From Triatoma infestans (lineage: Eukaryota; Arthropoda; Insecta; Hemiptera; Reduviidae): a stretch of 64,000 nt of DNA. Every line of letters begins with the position of its first letter. Positions within the stretch are counted from its first letter, which is position 1. Below are positions 8,885 to 21,145 of the stretch, one piece after another. The notes beneath the pieces were generated by a model. It was not told the origin of the DNA and made no database searches. It saw only the letters and a list, made by a program, of their open reading frames with translations. The stretch lies in assembly GCA_011037195.1 (NCBI GenBank), contig JAAEAF010003487.1, positions 1 to 64,000 on the forward strand. Reading direction: 5' to 3'. Position numbers and translations under genes: made by a program.

Positions 8885-11480
8885 TTATTTTGTCCTGGGA
8901 CCAAACTCCCTTAAGGACAACAATCTAATATAACATAAATTTCAAAAATAATTTCAGCTCTCATAAAAGCTCTGATAAGCTCTCTATAAGTAAAAGTGCT
9001 ATAATATAACAGCTTTGAATACAATAAATATAAACAATGCAATAAATATAATAAAAATAAACTCTTTAATTAGAAGCGTGATTTATGAAGGACCGCAATA
9101 AATAATCGTATAATGCATTTTTCAATGAAACTATTCTCCTTTTATGAATTAAATTTGGAGGTAACGAGAGGATTGCACAACAAATGAATTTGTGTAACCG
9201 TTCTGTATGGTGAGATACAAAATTAGTATTAACAGCTCTGGTATTTTTTAAATCTAATGAACAAATTAAATAAATATTCGGGACATTGATTTTTTAAAAG
9301 TATAAACAGAAACATTCCAAGAAAAAACTCCTTTTTGTACTTGACATTCAACCAGTTAAGAAAAATAAAATGAGAGTAATATGTTCATCTCTTCTTACAT
9401 ATAAAATAAAGCGAACACAAGAATTCATTGATCAAGATGCGGTAATGTAAGTGTGGTAATCAACTGTTTTCTTAATGCATCAGGCGGAGTGTTCTTATTC
9501 TATTTAAGATGGCATAAAGTTTCAGAAATTTTGTTAGTAGTCACTAACATGATTATTCAATGTTATTAGTAATAGTGACACCCAAACATATAATAGAATC
9601 TACATAAGGAATAGAAAAACCTAATCAACAGTAATCTTTAATAGAATTTCATATCAATATTGTTGACATATCTGTCGCTTCCAACAATCATGGCTTTGGT
9701 TTTACAAGCATTAAACTTAATACAGTTTTGTTTAGCCCATTCATTAATTGAATAAACATCAGAACTGGCTTACCCTGAGCCCTGAGCTGTACCCTGTTCT
9801 AATTCAGACAATGGACAGTGAAAGTATATCTGTAGATCATCTGCTATATCTGTGGACTATATTTGTAATACTTAATAGATGAAGAAATGTCGTTCAATGG
9901 TCGTTGAATGATTATATTCAACATTATAATCATTCAATATAATCATATAGGAATGCTTAAAACGATTTAAGAGTTGCAACAGAAAATTCAAATAATTTTA
10001 ATTTTTTCAGAAGGAGAGCATGACTCAAAAGGCTTTGTAAAGTAAAACAATACTAAAATAGTTAACATGCGTTTATCGACTGCGAAACGAAATCATCAGT
10101 AACTTTTAGTAACACACTCTGACTGCTGTGACCTTCCCGATAACCTGATTGAATCGCATCTATGAGATTATTGTTTTTCAAATATTCTTTAAGCTGATGG
10201 CATACAATTTTTTCCAAAGGCTTATAAACAGCAGACGGCAATGAAATTGGACGCAGATCATTTAGTAAAGATGGTTTTTAATTTTAGGAAAAGCTCGGAT
10301 TAAGGAATGTTTCCATAAAGAAGGAAATGTCGAATGATTTAAAAAGAAATTGTAAATGTCTAACAGAGGAGGAATGGTTTTTTCCAGAACATGTATTGAC
10401 ATTGCATCAACACCTTTAGCTTCAGATTTACAGGGGAAGAGATTACATAAAAGTGTATGAAAGGTAATATGTTTGAAATAACATCTGTTATCATTGAAAG
10501 GTCAGTCCGTGTGAGTTGTATCTAGAGAGACAAGGTTTGTAGTTTTATTAACAAATAAGGTAAAATAATTTTTTATTTTCATTACAATTATAAGGACTAT
10601 TGCTTAGTCCTTATATCGGGTTTTAATTAATCCTAACTTCCTAAGTTCTTTCCAAGTCATTTTGCTATTGTTTATGTTAGAAAAAGCATTTGAGTATACG
10701 TAAGGTTAAGCATTTCTAATTTTATTTTGAACCAGATTTCTGAGTATTTTAAATTTCATGTGTAAATCTACTTTACGGGTTCTGATAAAGGCCCTTCTCG
10801 GCTTGTTTCGTTCACGCATTAAATTCCGAATATCATCTCATAAACAAGGAGCTAGTGGACGTCTAATTTGAACAGAATTCAATGGAGCGTGTTTATTCAT
10901 GTGTCTATATTTACACATTTAGACATTCAACTCATTCAGACATTTAGACATTAAATTTGAACATTTGTATTTCATTATCAATAGATGTAGATTTATACAG
11001 ATCTGACCACTCACAATTCTGTAAGTCATCTATGTAATTTTTGACAGAAAATTGTTAAAAATCTCTAATAGCGATATTTTCACCACTTGTACGGGGAACT
11101 TTAAAAGAATATTTAATTTGAATTAGATCGTGATTTGAGAGAAATGGAACTGGATGTTGACCGTGTTCTAGAACTTTATCGTCATTATCTACTATAAACA
11201 AGTAAGTGAAGAGGAAGTATGATGGATAGAATAGAACGGAACAAGAGAGAGGTTGGATTCGTATAAGAAATGATTAATATAAGTGCTGTCAAAAGAAACC
11301 ACAATCATATCAGTATTCCAATCGCCGGCTATAATAATGTGATTGTAATGTTGATAGTATTGATGGAACACATTTTCAAAGTCTGATATAAAACCAATCA
11401 TAGGTGGACGACAAAGCACACCGAATAATATTTTAGATGATTGGTGTCCGATTATTTCAGTAACGAGAATTGGCAAACAA
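8885..11480 (-). pseudogene. Jockey-type LINE, decayed
   Basis: Read on the minus strand, the upstream part (11192-11476) encodes an AP-endonuclease fragment. It has ILFGVLCRPPMIGFISDF followed by HHNHIIIAGDWN-type sequence, with the GD-N motif at about 11316-11327. The reverse transcriptase is split over frames: NDLRPISLPSAVYKPLEKIV and HQLKEYLKNNNLIDAIQSGY near 10130-10265, then IADDLQIYFHCPLSELEQG near 9780-9850, where the catalytic ADD is retained, and INEWAKQNCIKFNACKTKAM near 9690-9750. Many stops and frameshifts separate these blocks. The 3' end has AATAAA and a GA tail. Endonuclease before reverse transcriptase and the ADDLQIY motif fit the Jockey clade. It is a dead copy, missing its 5' end. 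Confidence 0.85.
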
Positions 11481-12570
11481 GTTACTAAACAATAAAATGA
11501 GTGAATAAATTTGCACTATCAATGACTGGCAATAATACAGCTGAGTTGTCAGTCACTGCCCGAGTATTAACAAACCTGAGTTGATCTCCAAAAAAACTTG
11601 GGAAAACTATAAATACAATCGAAATAAAATCCATTACACGCCAGTTAAACGCAGTTGAAATGTCTCAAACCGAGAAGTAATAATGTAAATAACAGATAAT
11701 GGTAATAAAAATAAAGCTAACTATATTAATAAAGAAATAACTAAGAAATATTTGCCTTTATAAAATAATGATATGTAAGCAGAAGAAAAGTCAAAAAATA
11801 GAAATAATTATAAGAAACTAAATGGACAGTTAAATCTTTGTTATTATTGAGAATAATAATAATACATACTAAGAGAACGCATTGAACAGCGAAAGCTATT
11901 CATGCTGTGAGGATGTTATTCAGTGTGTGGACTGTGATGACAGGAGCCCCCTCAGTTTTTCGTATCAGAATTCTGCCATTCCTAACCCATAAATTCTTGC
12001 CAATATTAGATTTGTTCGCTACGTTCGCCTTATGTATAATTTCTTAAAGAGAGAGTAAGAGATTCAGGAAGCCGAAGTATTTGCGATGAGAACATGATAT
12101 GGAAAATCAGATACATCACAAAAACACATCTAACCTATAATTTTGCGAACTTGACCATTGAAAACTGTAATAATAGTTGACCTTGGTCCAACTACTTCTA
12201 GCCACTCTATAAGTAAGATTATGCGATAATCACCGGATACAATTAGCGTTGTTTTAAGTTATTCTAGTAATTTTCTGATTCCTCCCACTTCTCTCAACTT
12301 CCCCCACCAGTTAAAATTACACTTCTCTCTTTCGTTTTAATTTAAAAGTTTTGCAAAACAATAGTATTATATATTTCTTTAAAATATTTTGCTTAAAAGT
12401 TTTATTTTTGTTTTTTTAATTTTCTTGTCTAATGTTAATACTACATTATAAAAAGAAGCATAGTTTCTAGCAAAGATAAAACGAGCCAAAGAACGTGGAC
12501 GAACACCCGAGAGTGGTCGATGATCACAACATGAACCATCCGATCATGGAAAACAAAAACTACAATGAAA
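11481..12570. other. No recognised gene
   Basis: AT-rich. The first few hundred bases, up to about 11700, could be the degraded 5' part of the adjacent LINE, since the endonuclease frame is open to its upstream end, but I cannot match a domain. A minus frame at 12441-12716 is a TA-microsatellite shadow. Confidence 0.45.
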
Positions 12571-12980
12571 AAATTGAACAGTAGCGTTATGCTTTCCTCT
12601 AACTGTACCTCTTCAGTAGAATATAAGTTTTTACCACCTATATATATATATATATAAATATATGAAGCATTGGTAGAATTCAGTGCCTTCAACGCAACTT
12701 GACTATACCAGCACATAAAACACCTTTTCTATTCTTGAACGTAAAGACCTTTCACTTTTCCAGGAAAATTGATTTTCGAGTTTTCTAGATAATTTGCAAT
12801 ATTAGGTTTTCCTCTGAAGTACTATTTCAGTACAATTTATGATTCGATCATCGAGTGTTAAGTTATATTATGTAAATCGCTGAAATTAATAGTTTAGAGG
12901 AAATTTGTCAATTAGAACTTTAAAAATTGAAATATGAGGAAGTCGTCCGAGTTGATCACAACAGATTTTTTAGTTTTTTT
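12571..12980 (+). repeat. Agt dispersed repeat, right half
   Basis: GTTATGCTTTCCTCTAACTG at 12586-12605 and the TTCCAGGAAAATTGATTTTC block at 12758-12777 are internal landmarks. GAGGAAGTCGTCCGAGTTGA followed by TCACAACAGATTTTTT (12936-12971) is the right end. A TA microsatellite interrupts it at about 12638-12662. Confidence 0.65.
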
Positions 12981-14060
12981 TCTGGAAGGAAAATCGACGA
13001 TTTTCTTTGAATTCATTCATTGGGAGTTAGATAGCACTTTATTAATTTTATTTTAGAAATTATTGTTTGATTAGTGATCTATTTTCTCCTACTTCGCTGA
13101 ACTGGTGCTTGTATGGCTTTGTTTTTAATTACTTCACTCGTCAAATTACAATTATTTAAAATAGCTGATTCCACGTGAATGACCATGTCTACATCCGGTA
13201 ATTATGACAGTAATTTCTTTTTGGAATGATAACTAATAATTAAATATGTTTAATTACATGTTTTTTTAACTTACGCATTGTTCATGCTAACTAACTGTAG
13301 GACCCTCATTTATATCTATATACATATTTGTAAATATATAGTATGTCTGTGTATAGTAACGATATAAAAAAGCTATTTATTTATCCCTGTTTAAATAATC
13401 TATAAAATTGTGTGAACATCATTTTTTTTTCTTTTTAATTAACCTTTGTTAATAGCGTATGACCTTGTTTCTAGATTCTGCGAAAGGTTGGGAGGAGGAT
13501 GATATTGTATTATCGAACGAGCATCTTAATTATTGTTGGGAAAAATCTAATGTGATACACAGAATAATACATATATGAGTTTGTGTGTGTGTGTGTATGT
13601 GGGTGTGTTTGTATGTGAGAAGATTATTCTCATCCGATGATTACGTTTAAATTGCTGCTCTTAATAATTATTTTTCTGTGAGTATCGGGGATGTGTCTTA
13701 TCAAGGCTCTCAAAGTTCTCTAGGGTCTTCCGCTTCAGCCAAGGGTGAACGGTTTCTTATTTAGAAGATGTGAATCGGATTATAAATTGAGTTTTATATA
13801 ACATATCCTAAGAACCACGATACCTGGAAGAAAGGAGGCGTTGAAATTGCTGGCAGAGATAGGCGTTGAGGATAACGTTTGATACTGTAAATGATAGAGA
13901 AGTTTATAGAATTCATAAAAATGAAGATTTTTTTTAAAACATTTATCTAGTGAACTCAGATCTTAAAGCTGGGAAGGTTATACCCAATCTATAAAGCCTC
14001 TCAATCTAAAACTGCCATTCCAAGTTAATTTCTCTTAGAAATCCTGGAACCTGGGAAGTT
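12981..14060. other. No recognised gene
   Basis: No domain or tRNA-like signal. It holds a GT run at about 13578-13606. A CTGGAAC/CTAGGAA-rich patch near 14035-14090 is locally repetitive (CCTGGGAAGTTCTAGG, TCCTAGGAACTGGG). Confidence 0.5.
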
Positions 14061-14064
14061 CTAG

Positions 14065-14468
14065 GAAGATTCAAATCCTAGGAACTGGGATATATCCTGC
14101 TGCTGTAACGTGTAGGTTACCCAGGCTTCTAAATCTTCTCTGGAAGAGAGCGCGTCACAGTCCTTAAGGACGTGTGAAAGGAATCCTCTCCATTTCCCTA
14201 CTAGCCGTTCTATAAGCCCAATGTCAGATGTCCGCTGGGTCTAAAAATACCCTGTAGGAAACTTCACATCAATTTCCGTAGCCCATTTTTTTCTCAGACT
14301 CGTACACGACTCAGAGTTTAATCGTGAGGCCTTCCTCAGTTCCCGAAGACCTGACCATCCGGACAAAACCTTTTGGGTAATTATCTTCTCCAGCCACTTC
14401 TTCGCGGATCTTGGCCAAGAGCTGATTTTTTTCTGAAAGGGAAAGCATGCGAGCATTAATATGTCCAT
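14065..14468 (-). pseudogene. Unrecognised coding remnant with one in-frame stop
   Basis: One minus-strand frame runs about 134 codons from an ATG at 14468 to a stop near 14063, broken only by a single TAG at about 14238-14240. The upstream 75 residues are basic and Trp-rich (SSWPRSAKKWLEKIITQ). The downstream part reads SDIGLIERLVGKWRGFLSHV and CDALSSREDLEAWVTYTLQQ. Composition is mixed and protein-like, unlike the AT-biased chance frames around it. I do not recognise the family. A mobile-element ORF or a decayed host exon are both possible. Confidence 0.4.
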
Positions 14469-14619
14469 GATTCACCGTCCATTGCTCAATATAAAAGAAC
14501 AGGGCGTAAGAAGAGAGAGACAGAATGATACAGAGAGAAAGAGACCATTAGTAAAACCTTTATACCTTCTCTTGCTAAGAGAAGGGCTCCAACGAGTTTT
14601 CACCGGAATAAGAGGAAGT

Positions 14620-14756
14620 CGAGTGATTTTTTCACACCAGATATTTTTCATAATCAGAAGCTCAAAACATTTATTACCAGATAAAAACTAAATTTCGAAG
14701 ATTTCGACACGATCGCAATACTTCCCTCTCGCAGCAATAAGGGAAAGTAGAAAGGG
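14620..14756 (-). repeat. Agt dispersed repeat, short end fragment
   Basis: The minus-sense left end is seen as the complement: TTTCGAAGATTTCGACACGA, CGATCGCAATACTTCC, then AGCAATAAGGGAAAGTAG. The preceding ACCAGATATTTTTCATAATC is an abutting right-end-like block (TTTTTTCACACCAGAT at 14628-14643), so two ends are joined with the body missing. Confidence 0.7.
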
Positions 14757-15344
14757 ATAAACAAGGCATAATGACCCGTAGCAGTTTAGTGCCTTAAAAA
14801 AAGGGGTAAACAAAAAAAAACTTGAAAATTATGGAACGTTGCCTGTTTACTGCAAACACTTTTGCAGTCACGAACACTGTTTTTTTGAGTACTGTAACAT
14901 GTTCACGTAAAATGATGCTTTCATTAGTATCCTATATGATTAATTTATACTGTGTAAACGATTTTTTTAAACCCTCTGCATCTAATTAAAATCTTGATTA
15001 AAATCGATGATAATTTCGTGATTCAAATAATCAACATGTGATTACTCAACATATTTTCCTAATAGGCATGTTTACACGGTGAATAATTGGATTTCGCTGT
15101 GACGCTATGAAAAATTGTTCATTGTGTTTATATTTTAACAATAAATACAATTTTCTGTTAGGAAATTTTATATTGTAATAATATATGAAAAGTTTTAGTA
15201 ACCTTTCTTCCTACTTTCCACAATTTAAGGGAAAAAAGAGAATTGTGACTTAGTTGCGCCATGTCTCAGCGAGCCGAAGATCCTATCCGGAACTTGATCT
15301 ATTAAGTCACCCTTGACTATATATTACACATACTTGGGAAAAGA

Positions 15345-15835
15345 AAAAACCGCACTTTCTCTTACGCAATATTTACAGTTGTAATTGAAGAACTTTCTTA
15401 GAATTTGGAATATTTACCAAGTGTTGTGCAATGTATTGACCATACGCCATAGAAATGTCAGGTTATAGATAAGCCTCAGGTCGCAGCTCCCCAACCCCCC
15501 CAAACCCCTCAAATAAATTTTCCCAGAAAAATATTTAAAATAAAATTTGTAGATCTCTATGTGAGAATCTTTTTCGAGAAAATTCGAAAAAGTGGAAATT
15601 AATTCATTAAAATAGGATTTGTGGTTAATTGTTTTTTCAGATTTGTAACTTTAGAAAATTAGAAAACGCACTCTTTAAAGTGTACTTACTCACTTCCAGT
15701 TGGCTCCTAAAAAACTTTTGTTTTACTCAGTGGATCTCTGAACATGTATTTTTGATTAAAATTCTATTTCGAAATTCTTATCTGTGTAGTAGTATTTCCT
15801 CCCTACCAGAGAAAGTAAAAAAAAAAACAAAAAAT
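15345..15835 (-). repeat. Agt dispersed repeat, degenerate copy
   Basis: It is flanked by CACTTTCTCTTACGCAATAT (15351-15370) and ACCAGAGAAAGTAAAAA (15804-15820). Inside are AAATAAATTTTCCCAGAAAA (15510-15529), TTTTTCGAGAAAATTCGAAA (15570-15589) and AACATGTATTTTTGATTAAAA (15739-15759). The modules are shortened compared with the 50-kb and 54-kb copies. Confidence 0.65.
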
Positions 15836-15904
15836 ACATATGATTAAAAATGGGCGACCGTCTAAATTCGAACCTCAAGTAGTTTTAGACTATGCAATCT
15901 GTGA

Positions 15905-16520
15905 TAGATGAATCTTTTTACTCTCTCTTGCAGCTAGTAAGAGGAAGTATCGAGGTCGTACCAGATTTTCGGAATTGAGTTTCTTCCGGAAATACATGTT
16001 TGAGGTCCCATGAATGCGAAAAAATGTACGTGAACAGAATATCTCAAAAATAAAAAGTTGCAGGAAGCTCAAACCTGGTATTCCATTCTGGTAATCACTT
16101 CCGGCAAAATCTATCAACCCGAATTGCGACTTTCCTGAATGATTTTTTTCAGTTTTTTTCTCAGAAATCTTTCATTCATCTTTCATCATTCATCTTTCAA
16201 TCTTTCTTTCATCTTTGATGAAATTCCAAATTTGAAGCAAATCGAATAATCGGAAGTGCTAGTATAAACAAATGTTTGAGTTTTTTGAATTTTCTCGAAA
16301 ACGATTGCAACGATTTTCTTTAAAATGCTTGCTGCCTATCACTTTTATGTGATACATTTTCTGGAAAAAATTGTTTAGTGGGGTACTGTGTGTCTGTCAG
16401 TTAAATTTGCCCAAGCTTTGTTGGACTGATAAACGCTCCACAAGTAAAAGAACATTTTTTGATTAAATTGGATTAATTAAATTAGAGAAGGTCGTGTGAG
16501 TGTTTCACATCAGTATTTTT
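15905..16520 (+). repeat. Agt dispersed repeat, nearly complete
   Basis: Left end CTAGTAAGAGGAAGTATCGA (15937-15956), then CCGGAAATACATG (15987-15999), a GCAGGAAGCTCAAACCTGGT block (16060-16079), a local CATCTTTCATCATTCATC expansion near 16169-16215, CGGAAGTGCTAGTATAAACA (16251-16270) and the right end GAGAAGGTCGTGTGAGTG..TTTCACATCAG (16483-16512). Confidence 0.85.
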
Positions 16521-16805
16521 TTAATGAATGTATTAACTGGAGTTAGAGGAACTCATGTGAGCGTGTCGTTGTTTTTGTACTTTCGTTTTATTATTTGTTA
16601 AGATGTGACATCCCTGGTGTATATAATGGTAACGACAATTCATAAATATAATGCAAAACTAGAGTTAACATTTACTTCCTTCCGGTTATTGTGAAAATAT
16701 AGTTGTAGGTGGGGAACGTACCGAAATAAGCAAGAATGTCGTTCTATTTTCTATGCAAGTATGATTGTTATAAAGCCATTGAAAACATTTCTCAAACTTT
16801 TAGGC
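16470..16805 (+). repeat. Repeat shared in inverted orientation with 24005-24360
   Basis: Starting inside the Agt right end (TTAGAGAAGGTCGTGTGAGT), this segment continues through TGAATGTATTAACTGGAGTT, GAGGAACTCATGTGAGCGTG, TAACGACAATTCATAAATAT, TCCTTCCGGTTATTGTG and GTCGTTCTATTTTCTATGCA. Each block is found as its complement, in reverse order, at 24005-24360. The match crosses the Agt end, so the two were copied as one unit. No open frame is conserved between the copies. Confidence 0.8.
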
Positions 16806-17155
16806 GGAACAAGATGTCTGTGGAATGCATTGGTCGATCCTTTTTAAGTTTATTGATCCGATTTGTTCGGGACGTATGTAACCTTAGATGGATCGGGTCT
16901 TACATATTTATTTTAGATTTGGTTTGTATTGGCAGCATATGGGTCGTGGAGGATCTTGGCCTCCCAGTCCCTTAAACCCTCAATATCTTCAATATGAAAC
17001 TACTCAGATTCAATATGAACTACAGGGACAAAGACCGTACAAAGGATGCAGTGTGCTCGCTCTCGAAGAAATGTGTCAAACTAAATTAGGGAGAAATATC
17101 TACTGCGAAACTTTCTCTTACACAGATATTACGACTCTAATTGAGACATGTTTTT
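16806..17155. other. No recognised gene
   Basis: Two short + frames cover this stretch (16736-16975 and 16888-17157). Neither shows a motif, and their first parts lie in the shared repeat. Nothing else is evident. Confidence 0.5.
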
Positions 17156-17159
17156 GAAA

Positions 17160-17880
17160 CTTACAATATCTACTAAACGTTTAATTGTCTTTTACATTGT
17201 ATAATAAATTTGGTGGAGACTATACTGGTTTACTTGTCTGTATCCTCTGTATCACCGCCTAGCATTTAAGCATCATAGGTCCTTCAGAAACCTGTATAAT
17301 CAATTTTTTCAGCAAAATATTTCAAATAAAAGCGATATGTTTATAACTCTGTAGTGAACATTTCAAGTTTAAAGAAAATCATTGAAGAAAATTCTTAAAA
17401 AGAAAAAACATTAAAAAACTGGAAAACTGTCCTTTTATTGTACCTTAATATTGATGCAATCTGGCAGAAACCTAAATTACACTGAAATGGAACTTAAAGG
17501 TAAGGTTGAACTTTCTTGTCTCCAACTGCTTCCTCCCCAAGAAGACCAGTTTTCCTGGAAAAACGTTAACATCAAATTAAAATGGCATAAGCATTTACGA
17601 ATGTAGTTGTTAGATGGGAAATTTAAAGAAAATCTTTGAAGCAGATTCCGATAAAATCGCGAAAAACTGAAGAAAAAAACCTTCTTTGATCAAAAGTAAT
17701 ACTTTTGATTTATAAATTTTGTCGGAAACCATGTGATGGCCATGGAGTGCCGACGGAATATTTGAGCTTCCTGTGGTTTTCTCTATCAGACAAACACACA
17801 CCAGACTACATTCGACAATTTGCCACGATCCTGACACTTGTTTCTTCCTTACAGCAGTAAGAGAAAGTGAAAACAATGTT
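17160..17880 (-). repeat. Agt dispersed repeat, long copy
   Basis: The short-form arm motif ACTAAACGTTTAATTGTC is at 17171-17189. Internal blocks are ATAATCAATTTTTTCAGCAA (17296-17315), TTTCCTGGAAAAACG (17551-17565) and CGATAAAATCGCGAAAAACT (17649-17668). The end is ACAGCAGTAAGAGAAAGTG (17852-17870). The CACCGGAAATACATG block is missing between 17800 and 17815, so this copy has an internal deletion. Confidence 0.75.
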
Positions 17881-18024
17881 CGTAGACCCGATGATCGATT
17901 TTAACTGCCATCTTACATACCGTAAGCATACTTGAGGCACTTTGTAAATTGTAAGATTGTCATGTTGTAAAATTTTTGCAAAAAGCTCTATGAAGAAATG
18001 AAATTCCGGTTAACTAGTTTTTTA

Positions 18025-18605
18025 TATTCCCTTAATCCTAGTAACAGGAAGTATTGCGAGCGGGTCAAATTTTCGAAATTGAGTTTTGAACAGGAAAGTG
18101 ATGTTTTGAAACTTAATATTTCGTTTAGGTACCACTAGGGGATGTGACAATAAGGTTTTGGTCACATCGGTCCACCGGAAGTACAACTTTAGTGAATAGA
18201 GTTTTTTCTTCACTTTTTTGCGAGTTTCTTGAAAATGGTTGCACAGATTTTCTTTGAACTTGTTATATCGACCAATCAGTAAAAGAGCTTTTACTTTTAT
18301 TTGGATGTTTTTTCCCGGAAAATTCATGTAAGAGTTGTTCTGGGCAAGTTGCGAGTTAGTACCATTTCATTAAATTTTTACCAATATATTATCTATAAAA
18401 CATTTTCTTTGAATCTGATGTGTTAGGCAAAATTCCATTTTTGTAAAAAATAGGTTTACCGGAAGTGCTTTGTTTGTAACATCTAATTTTATATCGAATC
18501 CATTTAGGTACATGATAAATTTTGTACCCACTTAAAAATCAATCAGCCAAAAATTGCAGTGAGTCAAAGTCATGTGAGTGTTTCACACTAGATTTGTTTT
18601 TAGCC
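18025..18605 (+). repeat. Agt dispersed repeat, nearly complete
   Basis: Left end CTAGTAACAGGAAGTATTGC (18038-18057), GAGTTTTGAACAGG (18082-18095), CCACCGGAAGTACAACTTTA (18172-18191), TTTTCCCGGAAAATTC (18309-18324), CACTAGATTTG preceded by GTCATGTGAGTGTTTCA (18569-18597) as right end. A short minus frame (18022-18327) is antisense to it and not a gene. Confidence 0.8.
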
Positions 18606-19214
18606 GAAACTAATGTCAATCGATTAAAACATTTAGCGAATCGGTTTTTAAACGTGCAAACAAACTGCTGTACAAAGTTTAACAAGTCCACTATACATTT
18701 ATATTCTAGCGAACATTAGATAGTTTATATCGGCCTTATGAGCTCTGGAGTTAAGTTGCTATAATGTAGTTCTTATATATATATATATATATATTCCGTA
18801 CGTGCCTGTTCCTTGAAAATAGCACTCATACTAGTTACTGTATTGTATCTTATCGAATATGTGTGTGTGTGTGTGCGTGCGTGTATGTGTTTTATATTAT
18901 ATATTTAAGGCTGCCTCGTTTTAGGTAGATAAAAGTTTTATGAAGAGAAAAGCCCATTATGGAAAGTTTTCCGGCTTGGCAAGACGAGGAGTGCGGTACA
19001 ACTGGTGAGCAAGGGAAAACATACGATTCAAATTGATTACTTCTTACCTACCTTCCTCATATACAACTAACTTACTATTTTACTCAATGAGTAATTTTCA
19101 GTTTTCCCAAAACTTTCTCGTCAGTAGATTTTGTTCATTATCTTGTCTTACTTTGATCATAACTTACATGAAACTAAGATTTTTCTTTTCCGGTTTTAAT
19201 ATGTATAGTATAAT
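18606..19214. other. Spacer with TA and GT microsatellites
   Basis: (TA)n at about 18773-18795 and (GT)n at about 18862-18892 are the only clear features. No coding signal was recognised. Confidence 0.6.
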
Positions 19215-19500
19215 GAGTTTCTTTTAAATTTTCCTACTTTTACTGGGGTTAGACGATGTATGGCAATCGTGTCAGATTTTCTAAATGATTGATTTTTTAT
19301 CGGAAATACACGATTTAACATCCTCTGAGTACGAATAACAAGTTTCTAGAAATATGTATAAAATATAAAATTTCTAGTCCGTGAGTTTGTACGCAATATC
19401 TAAAAAAAAAAACGCCGAAAGCTCAGACTTTACCAACTCGTCCCTTTCTATTTTAGTGAAATGTAGTTAATTCACAATTTTTCGTATATCTATAAAAAGC
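19215..19500 (+). repeat. Agt dispersed repeat, left third
   Basis: TTTTACTGGGGTTAGACGAT is a degenerate left end. TCGTGTCAGATTTTCTAAATG (19268-19288), ATCGGAAATACACGATTTAA (19299-19318) and GAAAGCTCAGACTTTACCAA (19418-19437) follow in the expected order. Confidence 0.65.
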
Positions 19501-19623
19501 TATCACTTTTTCTTATCATTCTTCCCGATAATTAATATTACTGCCGTACAGGGGAAGCGTCCTTATTAGGCTTATCTCTAAATTCCCATTTGAGGATAAT
19601 TTTGTAGTTTCATTCTCTATTAA

Positions 19624-19655
<32 letters not shown>

Positions 19656-20445
19656 GCGTGTGTCAACAAAATATTCCAAAACCAATAATACAGTAAGTTT
19701 TATACTTGATATTCCACCTATTGCTCAGCATTTGACAGAAAGTTTATCTGACAAAGTTAGTCTCCACTGCTAAAAGAAAAGACTTTAAGAACGTAACTTT
19801 TTAATATTCACTATTGCTATTATTGTAGTTCATTTTGCAGCACTTTGCAGAAGTGCTATACACTAATATTGCAAAAATGATGTTGAGATTTCAATCATAC
19901 ACTCAAACAACCAATCAGTTCTTAACTGTTAACCAAGCAGTGAGGGACGTATTACAGCGCTAATATGCCAGCTTGTAATAAGAAAGCTTTGAAATAGTGC
20001 AAATGCGAAATATGAATCAAATTTTCCAAAATTCTTCATTCCGCTTCAGTATTCACTCATTCAGTTTCGTTTTTTCATTGAACAGAGAATTGACATCAGA
20101 CAGCAGACTCATCAATGACTGTTGAACTGATAAAAACTATTTTACAAATCACTTGTAAATAGTGCAATATACACAAATGGATATTCTCAGAGTGAGTAGT
20201 ATAATGTTGTATATCGATGGTAAATAATAAAGAAACTAACGTTGTGGAGATCAAGGCCACCAAGTCAAGGACGTCTTCTTCAGTAGAATGTCTTCACTTA
20301 CACCATGCCAGCCACTGCCTCTACAATCTGCTAACTGGTGTGTGTCTTTGTATATGTGTTCACTGAACACATACCGCTTCCTTTCATTTTTTTATTTATT
20401 ATTGATTTTTTTTAAATTTTATTATTTAACCCACTGCTATATACG
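19500..20445. other. No recognised gene
   Basis: Contains a GT/GC run at 19625-19663. The rest is AT-rich with no domain. A + frame at 20288-20497 overlaps the next Agt copy and is discounted. Confidence 0.55.
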
Positions 20446-20449
20446 TTCT

Positions 20450-21145
20450 CAACTTTTACTTTCTGTTATTGGTGTAAAAGGAAGAGCATTGCGATGACGT
20501 TAAATTTATGGAATTGAATTTTCACGGGGGAAATATGAATGTTTTGGTAACATCTCGCTGTGAAACAAATAAAGTGTTTTTATGAAATGTTTGAGGATTC
20601 AGGAAGCTCAATCTTGACAACACGTTTAGGTGACAACATCGCAACCGACAGTTAGGTGGTTGGCTAAGATCCCCCAATCAGAAGTGTCATATTAATGAAA
20701 GTTTTTAATTATTTTCGAAAAATTTTTCTCTTAAGTCAAATTTTACCAGGAAAATTGATTTTTAAGGTTTCTTGGGGGGGGGGGGGTTAGTCTTAAACTT
20801 CCCTCTAATGTACCACTTCAGTATACAATGTGCTGTTCTAACCTATACAATATTAATGGTCATTAAAAGCCCTGCTAGAATTTTAGATTTGAACAAAATC
20901 GATTAACCAAAATTGCGATTTTCTGAAATAGTTATTAACATTCTTGGTACTGCCGAGGAAATCTATGATGTTTGGACTACAATGTACACAGCACCATCTA
21001 TGTGTGCTAACTAACAAGTAACCTCCCCCATCACCTGTTGATTTATGTTAGGGCAACTAAACTTTGACAAAACATTTGTCACTTTTATAATTGTATTTAC
21101 TGCAGTAAGAGAAATGCATGTAAGTTTTTCACACACTTTCTCTCT
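20450..21145 (+). repeat. Agt dispersed repeat, nearly complete
   Basis: Left end CAACTTTTACTTTCTGTTAT, AGGAAGAGCATTGCGATGAC (20481-20500), GTTTGAGGATTCAGGAAGCT (20589-20608), AAGTGTCATATTAATGAAAG (20682-20701), CAGGAAAATTGATTTTTAAG (20746-20765), a poly-G run at 20774-20786, and right end CAGTAAGAGAAATGCATGTA (21103-21122) with TTTTTCACACAC. Confidence 0.75.
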
